A stretch of DNA of 9,149 nucleotides from Acidobacteria bacterium AH-259-G07 (GCA_027717925.1 JALLON010000099.1:1-9149); one strand, 5' to 3'; positions 1 through 6,965 are shown, numbered from the stretch's first letter. Notes: generated by a model from the letters alone, not told the origin. Numbers and translations: made by a program.

Positions 1-884
1 TCGAGCAGTATCTGAACCAGAAGAAGCAGGCGGTCGATCGATATTTAGACGATTTCCTCCCCGCCGTCGACTCGGATCCGGAAATCATTCACGAGGCCAT
101 GCGTTACAGTGTCTTCGCGGGGGGAAAAAGGATTCGTCCGATTCTCGCCCTGGCTACCGGAGAAGCTTTGGGAGGCGATTTTCAAAAATTAATCTATCTG
201 GCCGGCGCGCTGGAGATGATCCACACCTACTCGCTGATCCATGACGATCTTCCAGCCATGGATGATGACGACTACCGGAGAGGTCAACTAACGGCTCATA
301 AAAAGTTCGGTGAAGGGATCGCAATCCTGGCGGGAAATGCTCTTTTAACTCTGGCCTTTCAACGGCTGGCAGAAATCCCAACCCGCTCAGATGAGGCCGA
401 AATAAAACTTGCAGTTATGCATCAGATTTGCCGAGCCATTGGCACAGCGCGCGGGATGTTAGCAGGTCAAGTCATGGACCTGCTAACTCAGGGCAAACCG
501 TTTTCCAGCGAGCAGCTGGAGCAAATTCACTCCTCTAAGACGGGCGCTTTGATCCAGGCTTCGGTATATTGCTCCGCTCTTGTCTCGGGAGCTGAAGAAG
601 AGGCGCGGAAAAGACTGGGCACCTTTGGCTCCAGCGTGGGATTAGCCTTTCAGATTGTGGATGACATTCTAGACGTCGAAGGTTCCTCGAGGGAATTGGG
701 AAAGACCTCAGGGAAGGATGACCTAAACCACAAAGCCACTTACCCTGCTATGTACGGTTTGCAGACCAGTCGCAAGATTGCCGCCGAACTGGTGAAGAGT
801 GCCATCCACGAAATCAGCTTTTTAGGGCCTCGTGGTGAAGTGCTCACAGAATTGGCTCAATTTATCTCGGTGCGAAGATTCTGA
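1..884 (+). CDS. ispA: Farnesyl diphosphate synthase (polyprenyl synthetase family), 5'-truncated by the window
   Basis: Condenses isopentenyl diphosphate with allylic diphosphates to give C15 (possibly C20) prenyl diphosphates for quinones, undecaprenyl carriers or hopanoids; a cytosolic Mg-dependent enzyme. The frame is open from base 3, so about 293 residues are visible and only a few N-terminal residues should be missing. An ATG at 99 would remove the first helix and is not the start. Visible motifs are the GGKRIRP substrate-binding motif (bases 120-140), the first Asp-rich motif DDLPAMDDDD (243-272), GKTSGKDD near 699-722, and the second Asp-rich motif DDILD (660-674). A Tyr five residues before the first Asp-rich motif, in the YSLIHDD context of Escherichia coli IspA, favours C15 product length; GGPP synthase remains possible. 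In Bacillus subtilis ispA lies near dxs and the tlyA homologue; here tlyA follows directly. Confidence 0.95.
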   Translation, partial: EQYLNQKKQAVDRYLDDFLPAVDSDPEIIHEAMRYSVFAGGKRIRPILALATGEALGGDFQKLIYLAGALEMIHTYSLIHDDLPAMDDDDYRRGQLTAHKKFGEGIAILAGNALLTLAFQRLAEIPTRSDEAEIKLAVMHQICRAIGTARGMLAGQVMDLLTQGKPFSSEQLEQIHSSKTGALIQASVYCSALVSGAEEEARKRLGTFGSSVGLAFQIVDDILDVEGSSRELGKTSGKDDLNHKATYPAMYGLQTSRKIAAELVKSAIHEISFLGPRGEVLTELAQFISVRRF

Positions 885-893
885 AACGCTGAT

Positions 894-928
894 CAACTGA
901 CAACACAACTGACAGCTGACAACTGACC
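894..928. repeat. Low-complexity heptamer repeat (AACTGAC / AGCTGAC)
   Basis: The heptamer AACTGAC, or AGCTGAC, occurs at 895, 907, 914 and 921, just after the ispA stop codon. The 11-mer CTGACAGCTGA (909-919) recurs in the same orientation at 9067-9077, in the other intergenic tract of the window. This suggests a dispersed intergenic repeat family rather than a local accident. No coding frame across it looks real. Confidence 0.7.
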
Positions 929-938
929 TTAGGAAAGC

Positions 939-982
939 ACGACAGCACCACAGTACGACAGCACCACAGCACCACAGCACCA
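939..982. repeat. Tandem repeat: two 16-bp units followed by 8-bp units (ACCACAGC)
   Basis: A 16-bp unit, ACGACAGCACCACAGT, at 939-954 is followed directly by a copy with one change at 955-970. Its 3' half ACCACAGC is then repeated at 971-978 and begins again at 979. The tract ends less than 20 bp before the tlyA ATG, in the place where a promoter or ribosome binding site would normally sit. The purine/pyrimidine pattern is unlike the flanking genes. Confidence 0.8.
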
Positions 983-998
983 AAACACGAACGCACGA

Positions 999-1754
999 AT
1001 GGCAAAACGACGACTCGATGATCTTCTCGTTGAAAAGGGAATTGCTGAGGATCGTCAAGATGCAGCAGCAATTGTCCTGAGCGGTGTGGTTTTGCTCAAC
1101 GAGCAGAGGATAGACAAACCCGGTACTTTGCTCGACCCTTCTTCTGAATTCCGAATCAAGTCCAAGGAACACAGGTATGTCTCGCGAGGAGGTCTCAAAC
1201 TGGAGGCTGCCCTGCGTCAATTCGCCGTCCAGGTCCGTCGGAAAGTGTGTCTTGATCTGGGCGCTTCAACCGGTGGATTTACTGACTGCCTGCTGCAGCA
1301 CGGTGCGCGCAGAGTTTACGCTTTTGATGTGGGCCGGGGACAGCTCGACTGGAAGCTGCGGCAGGATCCCCGCGTGGTGGTTCGAGAGTCAACCAACGTT
1401 CGATATCTCAGTCCGTCCATGGTAGACGACCCGGTTGATCTCATTACGGTCGACCTCGCTTTTATCTCTCTACGTCTGGTCCTTCCAGGGCTTAAACAAT
1501 TTCCTTCCAGCCAGATCATCGCTTTGGTGAAGCCTCAATTCGAAGCCGCACGGGAGGAAGTGGGGGCCGGCGGTATTATTGAAAGTGAGAAGCTCCAAAA
1601 GGAGATTGTTCAGCGACTGAAAGAATTTGCGGCAAAAGAGGGCTTCGCGGTTCTTGGTGAAACAGCCTCCGAACTTCAGGGGCAGAAGGGAAACCAAGAA
1701 TATTTCCTTCACCTGCGGCCGACCCCCACGCAGCCAATTAATTCTTCAAGGTAG
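999..1754 (+). CDS. tlyA: TlyA family rRNA (cytidine-2'-O)-methyltransferase
   Basis: Predicted S-adenosylmethionine-dependent 2'-O-methyltransferase of 251 residues; characterised TlyA proteins modify 23S C1920 and, in one subtype, 16S C1409. An S4 RNA-binding domain (about 4-60) begins RRLDDLLVEKG. It is followed by an FtsJ-like Rossmann domain with the SAM motif LDLGASTGGF (85-94). The K-D-K-E tetrad is present as K67, D152, K178 and E234, at spacings close to those of Mycobacterium tuberculosis TlyA (K69, D154, K182, E238). Family proteins are often mis-annotated as haemolysin A. No convincing Shine-Dalgarno sequence precedes the ATG because the upstream bases are tandem repeat. The last residues after LHLR form a short tail that overlaps the convergent nucleosidase gene by 46 bp. 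Whether it is type I or type II cannot be settled here. Confidence 0.95.
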   Translation: MAKRRLDDLLVEKGIAEDRQDAAAIVLSGVVLLNEQRIDKPGTLLDPSSEFRIKSKEHRYVSRGGLKLEAALRQFAVQVRRKVCLDLGASTGGFTDCLLQHGARRVYAFDVGRGQLDWKLRQDPRVVVRESTNVRYLSPSMVDDPVDLITVDLAFISLRLVLPGLKQFPSSQIIALVKPQFEAAREEVGAGGIIESEKLQKEIVQRLKEFAAKEGFAVLGETASELQGQKGNQEYFLHLRPTPTQPINSSR

Positions 1755-2284
1755 CGGGCCAGCCGATCCATGTTGTTGTCGAACTCGCTCCAAAAGGCAC
1801 GCACACCGGAGTCCGATGTGTCGGAAACGATCTTGGGGGCGAGGGAGGGAACGCGGTATCTGGAGGCGACCTGCAAAGCCGCTGCACTCTCCATATCGCA
1901 TATAAGAGCCCCGGACTTTCGATAGAGCGACAATCTCGACTTTGCTCGTACAACAGGGACGGAAACCGTGAGTCCGCGACCCGAAACGTCCCAGCCGTGC
2001 TTTCGCAGCTTGTCTGTCAAATCAGGATCTGCCGGGAAACAGGACCCATCCTTCAAACACCATTCCTCCGGGAGTATCACCTCTCCCATTCTCAGAGAAG
2101 GATCCAACTGACCGGCGGTCCCGGTAAAAACGAAGAGTGAAGGAAGTTCAGATTGAAAAATCTTGTCGAGTTTCGTCCTTGTCCGCTTCGCACCTGGACC
2201 CGTGACCAGAAATCGACACTCGACCTGCAGGTGTCCTCGTAAGGCGGACAGCTCTTTTCTTAAGGCACAAGCGATGAGTATCAA
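1709..2284 (-). CDS. Nucleosidase/phosphorylase-superfamily protein (MTA/SAH nucleosidase or HpnG-like)
   Basis: A 191-residue protein of the purine nucleoside phosphorylase/nucleosidase superfamily, likely cleaving an N-glycosidic bond of an adenosine-type substrate. Supporting motifs are the N-terminal MILIACALRKEL (E11 at the place of E12 in Escherichia coli MTA/SAH nucleosidase), TGPG (28-31), GTAGQLDPSLRMGEVILP (55-72), DMESAA (130-135, ligand-binding Glu) and IVSDTSD (152-158, candidate catalytic Asp155). The LDPSLRxGEV stretch and PADPDL resemble HpnG, the adenosylhopane nucleosidase, but futalosine- or MTA/SAH-type activity is equally open. It is somewhat shorter than the usual 230 or so residues. 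The start is TTG, overlapping the upstream lipoprotein stop as TTGA. No ATG gives the expected N-terminus, so expression probably depends on translational coupling. Its 3' end overlaps tlyA. Confidence 0.8.
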   Translation of the reverse strand: MILIACALRKELSALRGHLQVECRFLVTGPGAKRTRTKLDKIFQSELPSLFVFTGTAGQLDPSLRMGEVILPEEWCLKDGSCFPADPDLTDKLRKHGWDVSGRGLTVSVPVVRAKSRLSLYRKSGALICDMESAAALQVASRYRVPSLAPKIVSDTSDSGVRAFWSEFDNNMDRLARYLEELIGCVGVGRR

Positions 2285-3138
2285 AGCCAGCGGATTTCGA
2301 CGCCGCCGATTCCGGCTCGAATGCGAAGATGAAGGACCTTATCAACCCGGTCCATGTTGTCACTCACGTAAGTGTCTTTGGATTTTTTCTCAAAACCAGA
2401 GAGCGATAAACCGGAGAGAAAGCTTTTTGAGAATCGGACTTCTGCCCCAATGTGACGAGGAAGAAGGATCTCGACTCCACCTACACCCATCTCGATCTCA
2501 ACCTGACCGACATGGTCCCAATCTCCGGAAAAATCGAGAGTCGAGCCTCCAACTCCACCCTGAAATTGGAAGTCCTTGAAAGCAAAGTTACCCAGGCCTG
2601 TGACTTCAAGGGCGCCGACGCCGCAGCGAATCACCAAACTTTCACAGGTCGTCTGGTTAGGATCGAGCATGGAGAGCTTGGTTTCCCCTACCCCGCTCTC
2701 TAGCCTGAGCCGTTCAACCTTCATACCGCTCAAGTCAATTTCGCTCTCTCCCACGCCGGTACGTCCTTTAAGTCGCAGGGGGATCTGCGGATTCAGACGA
2801 AGGTTCAGACGCGTTTTTCCTACCCGCCTCGTCCACTTGCCCTCTCCACTGAGTTCGAATCGAAAACGCCCGACCCGACCCTCACGCTCATACTGGACGC
2901 GAGGCTCGAAGGCTCGTTCGTTGTACTCCAAATCGAGTTCATAGACATGAGACGGCTCTCCTGCTTCAATCTGAAGTGTCCCAACGTTTAATTCAACCTC
3001 CGCCTCGATCAACTCCTCGTCCTGGACGGGTTCCGACTGCTGGTAGGTCACCAAATGTTCTTCCCCGTCCCAGCCGTCCCACCACAACACGCAGGAGCTG
3101 AACAACATTAATGCTGAAACGACTAAGCTTTTACGCAT
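2281..3138 (-). CDS. Toast_rack/LiaF-C-like beta-repeat protein, probable lipoprotein
   Basis: A 285-residue exported protein of unknown biochemical role. A basic N-terminus and hydrophobic stretch end at FSSC (Cys16), a lipobox-like site with Phe rather than the preferred Leu at -3, so lipid attachment is probable but not certain. Residues about 43-117 resemble the toast_rack N-terminal domain. From 122 on there is a repeated beta pattern built on GVGE/GVGA/GVGG/GIGG at 128, 149, 173, 195, 218 and 276, as in the C-terminal domain of LiaF (cell-wall-active antibiotic response family). GVGGVEILLP is the clearest match. The first five glycine motifs lie 21-24 residues apart. The gene starts 30 bp after the solenoid gene with an AAAGGG ribosome binding site. 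Its stop overlaps the start of the nucleosidase. Position in the sigma operon suggests an envelope-stress role. Confidence 0.82.
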   Translation of the reverse strand: MRKSLVVSALMLFSSCVLWWDGWDGEEHLVTYQQSEPVQDEELIEAEVELNVGTLQIEAGEPSHVYELDLEYNERAFEPRVQYEREGRVGRFRFELSGEGKWTRRVGKTRLNLRLNPQIPLRLKGRTGVGESEIDLSGMKVERLRLESGVGETKLSMLDPNQTTCESLVIRCGVGALEVTGLGNFAFKDFQFQGGVGGSTLDFSGDWDHVGQVEIEMGVGGVEILLPRHIGAEVRFSKSFLSGLSLSGFEKKSKDTYVSDNMDRVDKVLHLRIRAGIGGVEIRWL

Positions 3139-3168
3139 AAACTTTACCCTTTCTTACAGTCCAAGAGA

Positions 3169-4944
3169 TTAATCTCGCTTTTTTATTTGGATCCGAGAAT
3201 AAGTTGTTTGCAGACGGATTTCCGGTTGGCCCCGACCGGCAACAAACTCCAGCACTTCCATATCCTGCTCGGAGCTGGCCGAGGGTGGTTTGAAATCCGA
3301 GACAACTTTTCCTCCTGACGCCTGGGCGGACAATTTGAAGCTGGCTTCAGATGGAATGGAGAGTGTGATTTCACCGTTCCGATTGCTGGCTGATAATGGA
3401 CCCACCAATGGATCTTCCAGAGAAAGGATGATGTCTCCATATTCGTTTTGAATTTCGGCATCCCCGCGAAAATCAGAAACCACCAGGCGCCGAAGGGAGG
3501 TGGCCAGATGGAGCGATCCGGTGATGTCCGACAGGTCGATGGCTGAAGCACGAGCCTGCACACTCACCCCAGCGTACAATCCTTCACCGTTGATCTCTGA
3601 ATGAGCTGCTCGCACAATGACAGCTCCCCGAATTTCGCTGAGATCCACCCGGCTATAGGAGGTATCCAGTTCCACTTCCTCGGACACTTCTGCAACTTTC
3701 ACGGCCTTATGAGAGTTTTCAATCCGAACAGCCTTTCCGATATCCGAGATGGTGACTTGAGAACCCGAGCCTTCAATTGTGGCTTTTCCTGACACCGCCT
3801 CCACTCGGACCCTGCCAAAATGATTGCGAGCCGAAAAATTGCCTTCGATTCTCCTGGCTGAAATCGAATCATAATCAGTAGCGACCTCAACCTCCCCTGC
3901 AACATCCTCGACCTGTACCCTTCCACGCCGATTCTCGATAGACAGATTGCCCTCAATGTGGGCAGCCTTGACCGGACGATACTTGTTTGTGATCTTCACG
4001 TCGCCGACAATAAATTCGACTTCAACCTCACCGTGGGAATTTTCCAAATCGCAAGGCGCCTTCACCCTCGATACCCGGATGTCGCCGTATCCGTTATGCA
4101 GCCTCAACTGCAGATTTTCGGGAATTCGCACCGTGAAGTGCGTATTGAACCGGTAATTTCGATCCAACTCCTCACGATTGGTCCGCACTCGCAGGGTTTT
4201 CCCTTCTATTTCAGATGAAAGAATCACTTCGTCTGCAATCTGGCGAGCCTTGTCTTCAGATCTATGAAAGATAACCTTGCTCAAGTGAACTTCGACATCA
4301 TCGGACGACCCGGTGTCGACACGAATGTCGCCATACAAGTTCGTCATCTCAAATAATTGCGCTCCATTTAAGGGGATGCGTTCCTCGATCTCCCAGCGAT
4401 ATTTCTTCCCCGTGAATTCCCCAAGGGAAATCTTCCTTTCTCCAATCACCCAGGGAACGTCAAAATCAACAAGCCTTAAAGGCACGCTGGCTGCCTTGCC
4501 GGAAGCAAATCCCAGGAACATGATGAAAACTATCCCCACTACCTCAGCTGGTCGAAAGGGCAGTCTTCCCTTCAAGCGGTAAAAGTCGATGATTTTGCCC
4601 ACGCCGAAAAGAATTAGAATAAGAGGCCAATAGTGACCGAAGATGCCTAACGCATCAATGTCAGTGGTGATCTCAAAGAGAATGAGAAAACCGACCGAAG
4701 TCCAGAAAATACCGCCCAAAAGGCCGGCCTTTTTCGGCCGATTGAGCAATTGTGCCTCATCCCAGGTAAAGTGTCTCACCAGCTTGGCCAAGCCCATCCA
4801 TAGCAGCAACCCGGGAATAACGAATTTCAGCAATTCAAACCATTGGATGCGAAAACTGTACAGATTACCCAGCAAGAACAGGCATCCAAGAGCCATCAAA
4901 AGGAGTCCCAATATGAGAGGGAGAATGCTCCGTCGATCAGACAT
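3169..4944 (-). CDS. Membrane-anchored beta-solenoid protein (DUF5668 repeats + DUF4097-like domain)
   Basis: A 591-residue protein with five predicted membrane helices (about 7-28, 37-56, 74-92, 99-121, 132-149) and a large extracytoplasmic domain (about 165-591). Basic loops (RR at 4-5, KLVRH, NRPKK, RLKGR) fit N-in topology with the C-terminal domain outside. Helices 1-2 and 3-4 are two copies of the LiaF-like DUF5668 hairpin. The outer part matches the DUF4097/putative adhesin beta-helix style. Residues 281-496 are twelve consecutive 18-residue units without gaps, for example SIENRRGRVQVEDVAGEV, with hydrophobics at positions 2, 9, 11, 14 and 18, often Asn at 4 and an aromatic or His at 6. 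Its ATG overlaps the preceding stop as TAATG, with a GAGGA ribosome binding site inside the upstream gene. Function is unknown; envelope sensing, scaffolding or adhesion are inferences from topology and context. Confidence 0.88.
   Translation of the reverse strand: MSDRRSILPLILGLLLMALGCLFLLGNLYSFRIQWFELLKFVIPGLLLWMGLAKLVRHFTWDEAQLLNRPKKAGLLGGIFWTSVGFLILFEITTDIDALGIFGHYWPLILILFGVGKIIDFYRLKGRLPFRPAEVVGIVFIMFLGFASGKAASVPLRLVDFDVPWVIGERKISLGEFTGKKYRWEIEERIPLNGAQLFEMTNLYGDIRVDTGSSDDVEVHLSKVIFHRSEDKARQIADEVILSSEIEGKTLRVRTNREELDRNYRFNTHFTVRIPENLQLRLHNGYGDIRVSRVKAPCDLENSHGEVEVEFIVGDVKITNKYRPVKAAHIEGNLSIENRRGRVQVEDVAGEVEVATDYDSISARRIEGNFSARNHFGRVRVEAVSGKATIEGSGSQVTISDIGKAVRIENSHKAVKVAEVSEEVELDTSYSRVDLSEIRGAVIVRAAHSEINGEGLYAGVSVQARASAIDLSDITGSLHLATSLRRLVVSDFRGDAEIQNEYGDIILSLEDPLVGPLSASNRNGEITLSIPSEASFKLSAQASGGKVVSDFKPPSASSEQDMEVLEFVAGRGQPEIRLQTTYSRIQIKKRD
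3457..4104 (-). repeat. Twelve tandem 18-codon repeats within the solenoid gene
   Basis: This DNA encodes residues 281-496 of the 591-residue protein, which divide into twelve units of exactly 18 residues. The consensus is roughly x-[ILVA]-x-N-x-[YHF]-G-x-[VI]-x-[VI]-x-x-[VI]-x-G-x-[VLF]. Units are diverged in protein sequence, so this is an old structural repeat rather than a recent DNA duplication. A related but longer unit (EIQNEYGDIILSL, from 497) caps the array. Confidence 0.85.
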
Positions 4945-5639
4945 TAGCCATTTTCCTCGTCCTTAAACTCACCCGGGGAGGCCTCCGGGTTCTCCGCCGT
5001 TTCGGAGCCCTCCACTGCGTTCACTCGTTTCTCAGAAGAACGTCCCTTGTTGAGAAGATAGTAATCCAAAATGAGATAGATTCCGCCGGCAACGAAAATC
5101 AGGGGCCAGCCAAACCTTATTACCTCTCGTAAGCTAAAGACGCCCAGATTACCCAGGAAAAACAAGACCCCCATCAGGACCAGCACACTTCCCCACACTG
5201 GCAGATTGATTTCCTCTGACTCTTCTTCGATGGTTTCTGGATGGGCGACTTGCTGACGCAAAATAGATTGGGCCGAGCGATAGGCATCAACAATCATAAA
5301 AACATAGAAGGAAATGGCACCCAGGACAAAAATGCCCTCTACTTCGTCGGCTAGCATTGCTAACCCAGCGAAAATGGCGAAGTGAACCACTGCCTTCACA
5401 TATTGCCGATTGTAAACGGCTCCCAGGCCCGGCACGATGGCGAAGAGAGCAGCCCGGGCAGGTGAATAGTTTGCAAATCGGGGGCTCGAGGCAATCGTGG
5501 CTAGTTCCGCGCCGGCTACCAGACAATCCTGGCAGTAAACCTTCCCCTTTATGGTGTGAGAGCATGATGCGCACAAAAATTTACTGCACACCGAACAACT
5601 ATTTGCCGAATCTAAATCGGGGTGATAGTAGCATTTCAT
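4944..5639 (-). CDS. B-box-type zinc-finger membrane protein with TM2-like and DUF5668 segments
   Basis: A 231-residue protein with a cytosolic N-terminal zinc finger and at least four membrane segments. The finger has C3, H6, C15, C18, C23, C26, C36 and C39, in a B-box-like spacing beginning CYYHPD, enough for two zinc ions. Residues 61-96 (ARAALFAIVPGLGAVYNRQY and onward) resemble the PGLG-YN motif of TM2/DUF5683-like proteins. A segment follows at 103-119, and residues 147-192 form a DUF5668 hairpin like those in the next gene. The C-terminal tail (195-231) is acidic and presumably disordered. An AAGGGG ribosome binding site lies 10 bp before the ATG. The stop overlaps the next ATG (TAATG), so the two proteins are probably made together and may interact through their DUF5668 parts. 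The biochemical role is unknown. Confidence 0.85.
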   Translation of the reverse strand: MKCYYHPDLDSANSCSVCSKFLCASCSHTIKGKVYCQDCLVAGAELATIASSPRFANYSPARAALFAIVPGLGAVYNRQYVKAVVHFAIFAGLAMLADEVEGIFVLGAISFYVFMIVDAYRSAQSILRQQVAHPETIEEESEEINLPVWGSVLVLMGVLFFLGNLGVFSLREVIRFGWPLIFVAGGIYLILDYYLLNKGRSSEKRVNAVEGSETAENPEASPGEFKDEENG

Positions 5640-5701
5640 TGGGAATGATCCCCTTTCTCAAGATTTAGATAGTGAAAACGCCCCTCGGACTTCATCTGAC
5701 A

Positions 5702-6340
5702 TCAAGGTTTGTTCCTATCTTCTTCTAACTGCTCTGGTTGCTCTTCGAGTGTCTCCTCTGGCTGTTTTTGCTGCCTTTCAAGCGACTCGCTGTAACTTTC
5801 GAACAGGATGGCGATCAAGTGATAATCAAGACGACTGTATAGATCCTCTTTCAAGAGTCTGATCTCCTCGAAGAGGCGCGTTCTGAAATCCTTCACTTGC
5901 ATCCATCTCTTGTAGATCTGGTTGGAGAAGCGATAGGATTCTTCAATGATTGTAGATGGCCTCAGCTGCGAGGCGCTTAGTGCCGAGAACCCTGGTCCCC
6001 ACAGATTGACCATCAAGGAGAGAAAAACGAACATCATCACCGTAGCAAAAGCGTAGCGCTGAGTTAGGAAAGGATTAACCGTTGGAATAACCAGATCTTT
6101 CCACAATGAGCGCTTCTGTGGCTTACCGGAGGTTCTTTCTAGAATCCGATCTACCAAATCCTCAGGAGGCTCCAGCGTCGGGAAGTAGGCTAGTTCCTGC
6201 TGCAAATCTCTTACCTCTTGCAGCAGACTCGCGCAATCCGGGCAGCGCTCGGCATGTACAGAGATCGCTTCGTGAACACGACGGTCCAGTGTCTCATCCA
6301 GGTAATCCGAAATTAGGGTTTCAAATCTTGAGCAATTCAT
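5702..6340 (-). CDS. Membrane anti-sigma factor with zf-HC2 domain
   Basis: A 212-residue predicted anti-sigma factor that would bind and inhibit the ECF sigma factor encoded just upstream. The N-terminus MNCSRFETLISDYLDETL, with H29-x3-C33-x2-C36, is the classic zinc-binding anti-sigma (zf-HC2/ZAS) layout. One membrane helix lies at about 97-114, leaving an extracytoplasmic C-terminal half of about 95 residues. That half is predicted helical and ends in a Glu/Gln-rich tail with imperfect QPEE/EQPEQ repeats. An upstream in-frame TTG at 6352 is open, but its bases are part of the GGAAG ribosome binding site 5 bp before the ATG at 6340, and family members begin M-N-C, so the ATG is preferred. 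It follows the sigma gene after 43 bp. The signal that releases the sigma factor is not evident. Confidence 0.9.
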   Translation of the reverse strand: MNCSRFETLISDYLDETLDRRVHEAISVHAERCPDCASLLQEVRDLQQELAYFPTLEPPEDLVDRILERTSGKPQKRSLWKDLVIPTVNPFLTQRYAFATVMMFVFLSLMVNLWGPGFSALSASQLRPSTIIEESYRFSNQIYKRWMQVKDFRTRLFEEIRLLKEDLYSRLDYHLIAILFESYSESLERQQKQPEETLEEQPEQLEEDRNKP

Positions 6341-6383
6341 TAATTCTTCCAACTACATATTCCCTGATTTCACGCCTCACTGA

Positions 6384-6965
6384 TCACACTGTGGGTCGAT
6401 CTTCAAGAGGGTTTCGCTTGACCCACTTAGCCAATTCAACTCTGCCGCGATTGATTCTCGACTTGACGGTACCCTCTGGAATCTCCAGTGTCTGAGCGAT
6501 TTCCTGATAGGTCAAATCTTCAATGTCTCGGAGTACCACGGCCTCTTTGAGCTCTGGAGTCAAGGTCTGTAATCCTTTCATTAGAAATTCAGCCTTCTCT
6601 CTTAGATACAAATTGTCAAACGGGCTCGGTCTCTGAGAACGCTCGTGAAAATCCAATGTCTCGATTTCTTCACTTCCTGCCACATATTTTTCTCGCCGAG
6701 TGGCTCGATAGTGGTCGATGACAGCATTCCTTCCCACTCGCATGATCCAATTACGTAAGGAACCCACTTCGGGAGAGAAACTGGACAGATTCTGATAGAC
6801 TTTCAGGAAGATCTCTTGAGTAAGCTCCTCAGCCGTGTGAAAGTGCCCTGTGTACCGATAGGCCATATTGAACATCCTCTTGGAATAATGCTGCACTAAT
6901 CTCTCCCATGCTCGAGCATCACCTTCTAAGCAACCTTGAACGAGCTTTGCATCCGACTCTTGCAA
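6384..6965 (-). CDS. ECF RNA polymerase sigma factor (sigma-70 family, RpoE-like)
   Basis: A 193-residue group IV sigma factor directing RNA polymerase to envelope- or stress-type promoters. Region 2 spans about 24-92, with AEELTQEIFLKVYQNL and LRNWIMRVGRNAVIDHYR (core binding and -10 recognition). Region 4 spans about 130-183, with the helix-turn-helix LTYQEIAQTLEIPEGTVKSR for -35 recognition. The linker (93-125) is charged. The start is TTG: an in-frame TGA lies four codons upstream, no ATG or GTG is available before region 2, and GAGGAA sits 5 bp before the TTG. It is first in a six-gene operon and followed by its likely anti-sigma factor. A GGAAC-N17-CGTT element upstream suggests autoregulation. 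The identity of its regulon beyond this operon is unknown. Confidence 0.95.
   Translation of the reverse strand: MQESDAKLVQGCLEGDARAWERLVQHYSKRMFNMAYRYTGHFHTAEELTQEIFLKVYQNLSSFSPEVGSLRNWIMRVGRNAVIDHYRATRREKYVAGSEEIETLDFHERSQRPSPFDNLYLREKAEFLMKGLQTLTPELKEAVVLRDIEDLTYQEIAQTLEIPEGTVKSRINRGRVELAKWVKRNPLEDRPTV

Noticed and set aside
939..982. Repeats considered as a CRISPR array
   Set aside because: The units are 8-16 bp and directly tandem, without spacers, and no cas genes are present.
822..1220. Minus-strand open frame across the repeat spacer with a Cys/Val/Leu-rich product
   Set aside because: It is a translation of the tandem repeat and of the antisense strand of tlyA and ispA; the amino-acid pattern comes from repeat periodicity.
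3165..3176. Perfect 12-bp palindrome GAGATTAATCTC at the stop of the solenoid gene
   Set aside because: It is short, AT-rich in the centre, has no loop or T-run and occurs once. It could be a chance operator-like sequence, and nothing supports function.
5641..5652. GGGA-N4-TCCC mini hairpin between the ribosome binding site and start of the B-box gene
   Set aside because: A stem of only 4 bp is too weak to claim translational control.
6341..6352. TTG start four codons upstream for the anti-sigma factor
   Set aside because: The TTG overlaps the GGAAG ribosome binding site of the ATG at 6340, and the family N-terminus begins M-N-C.
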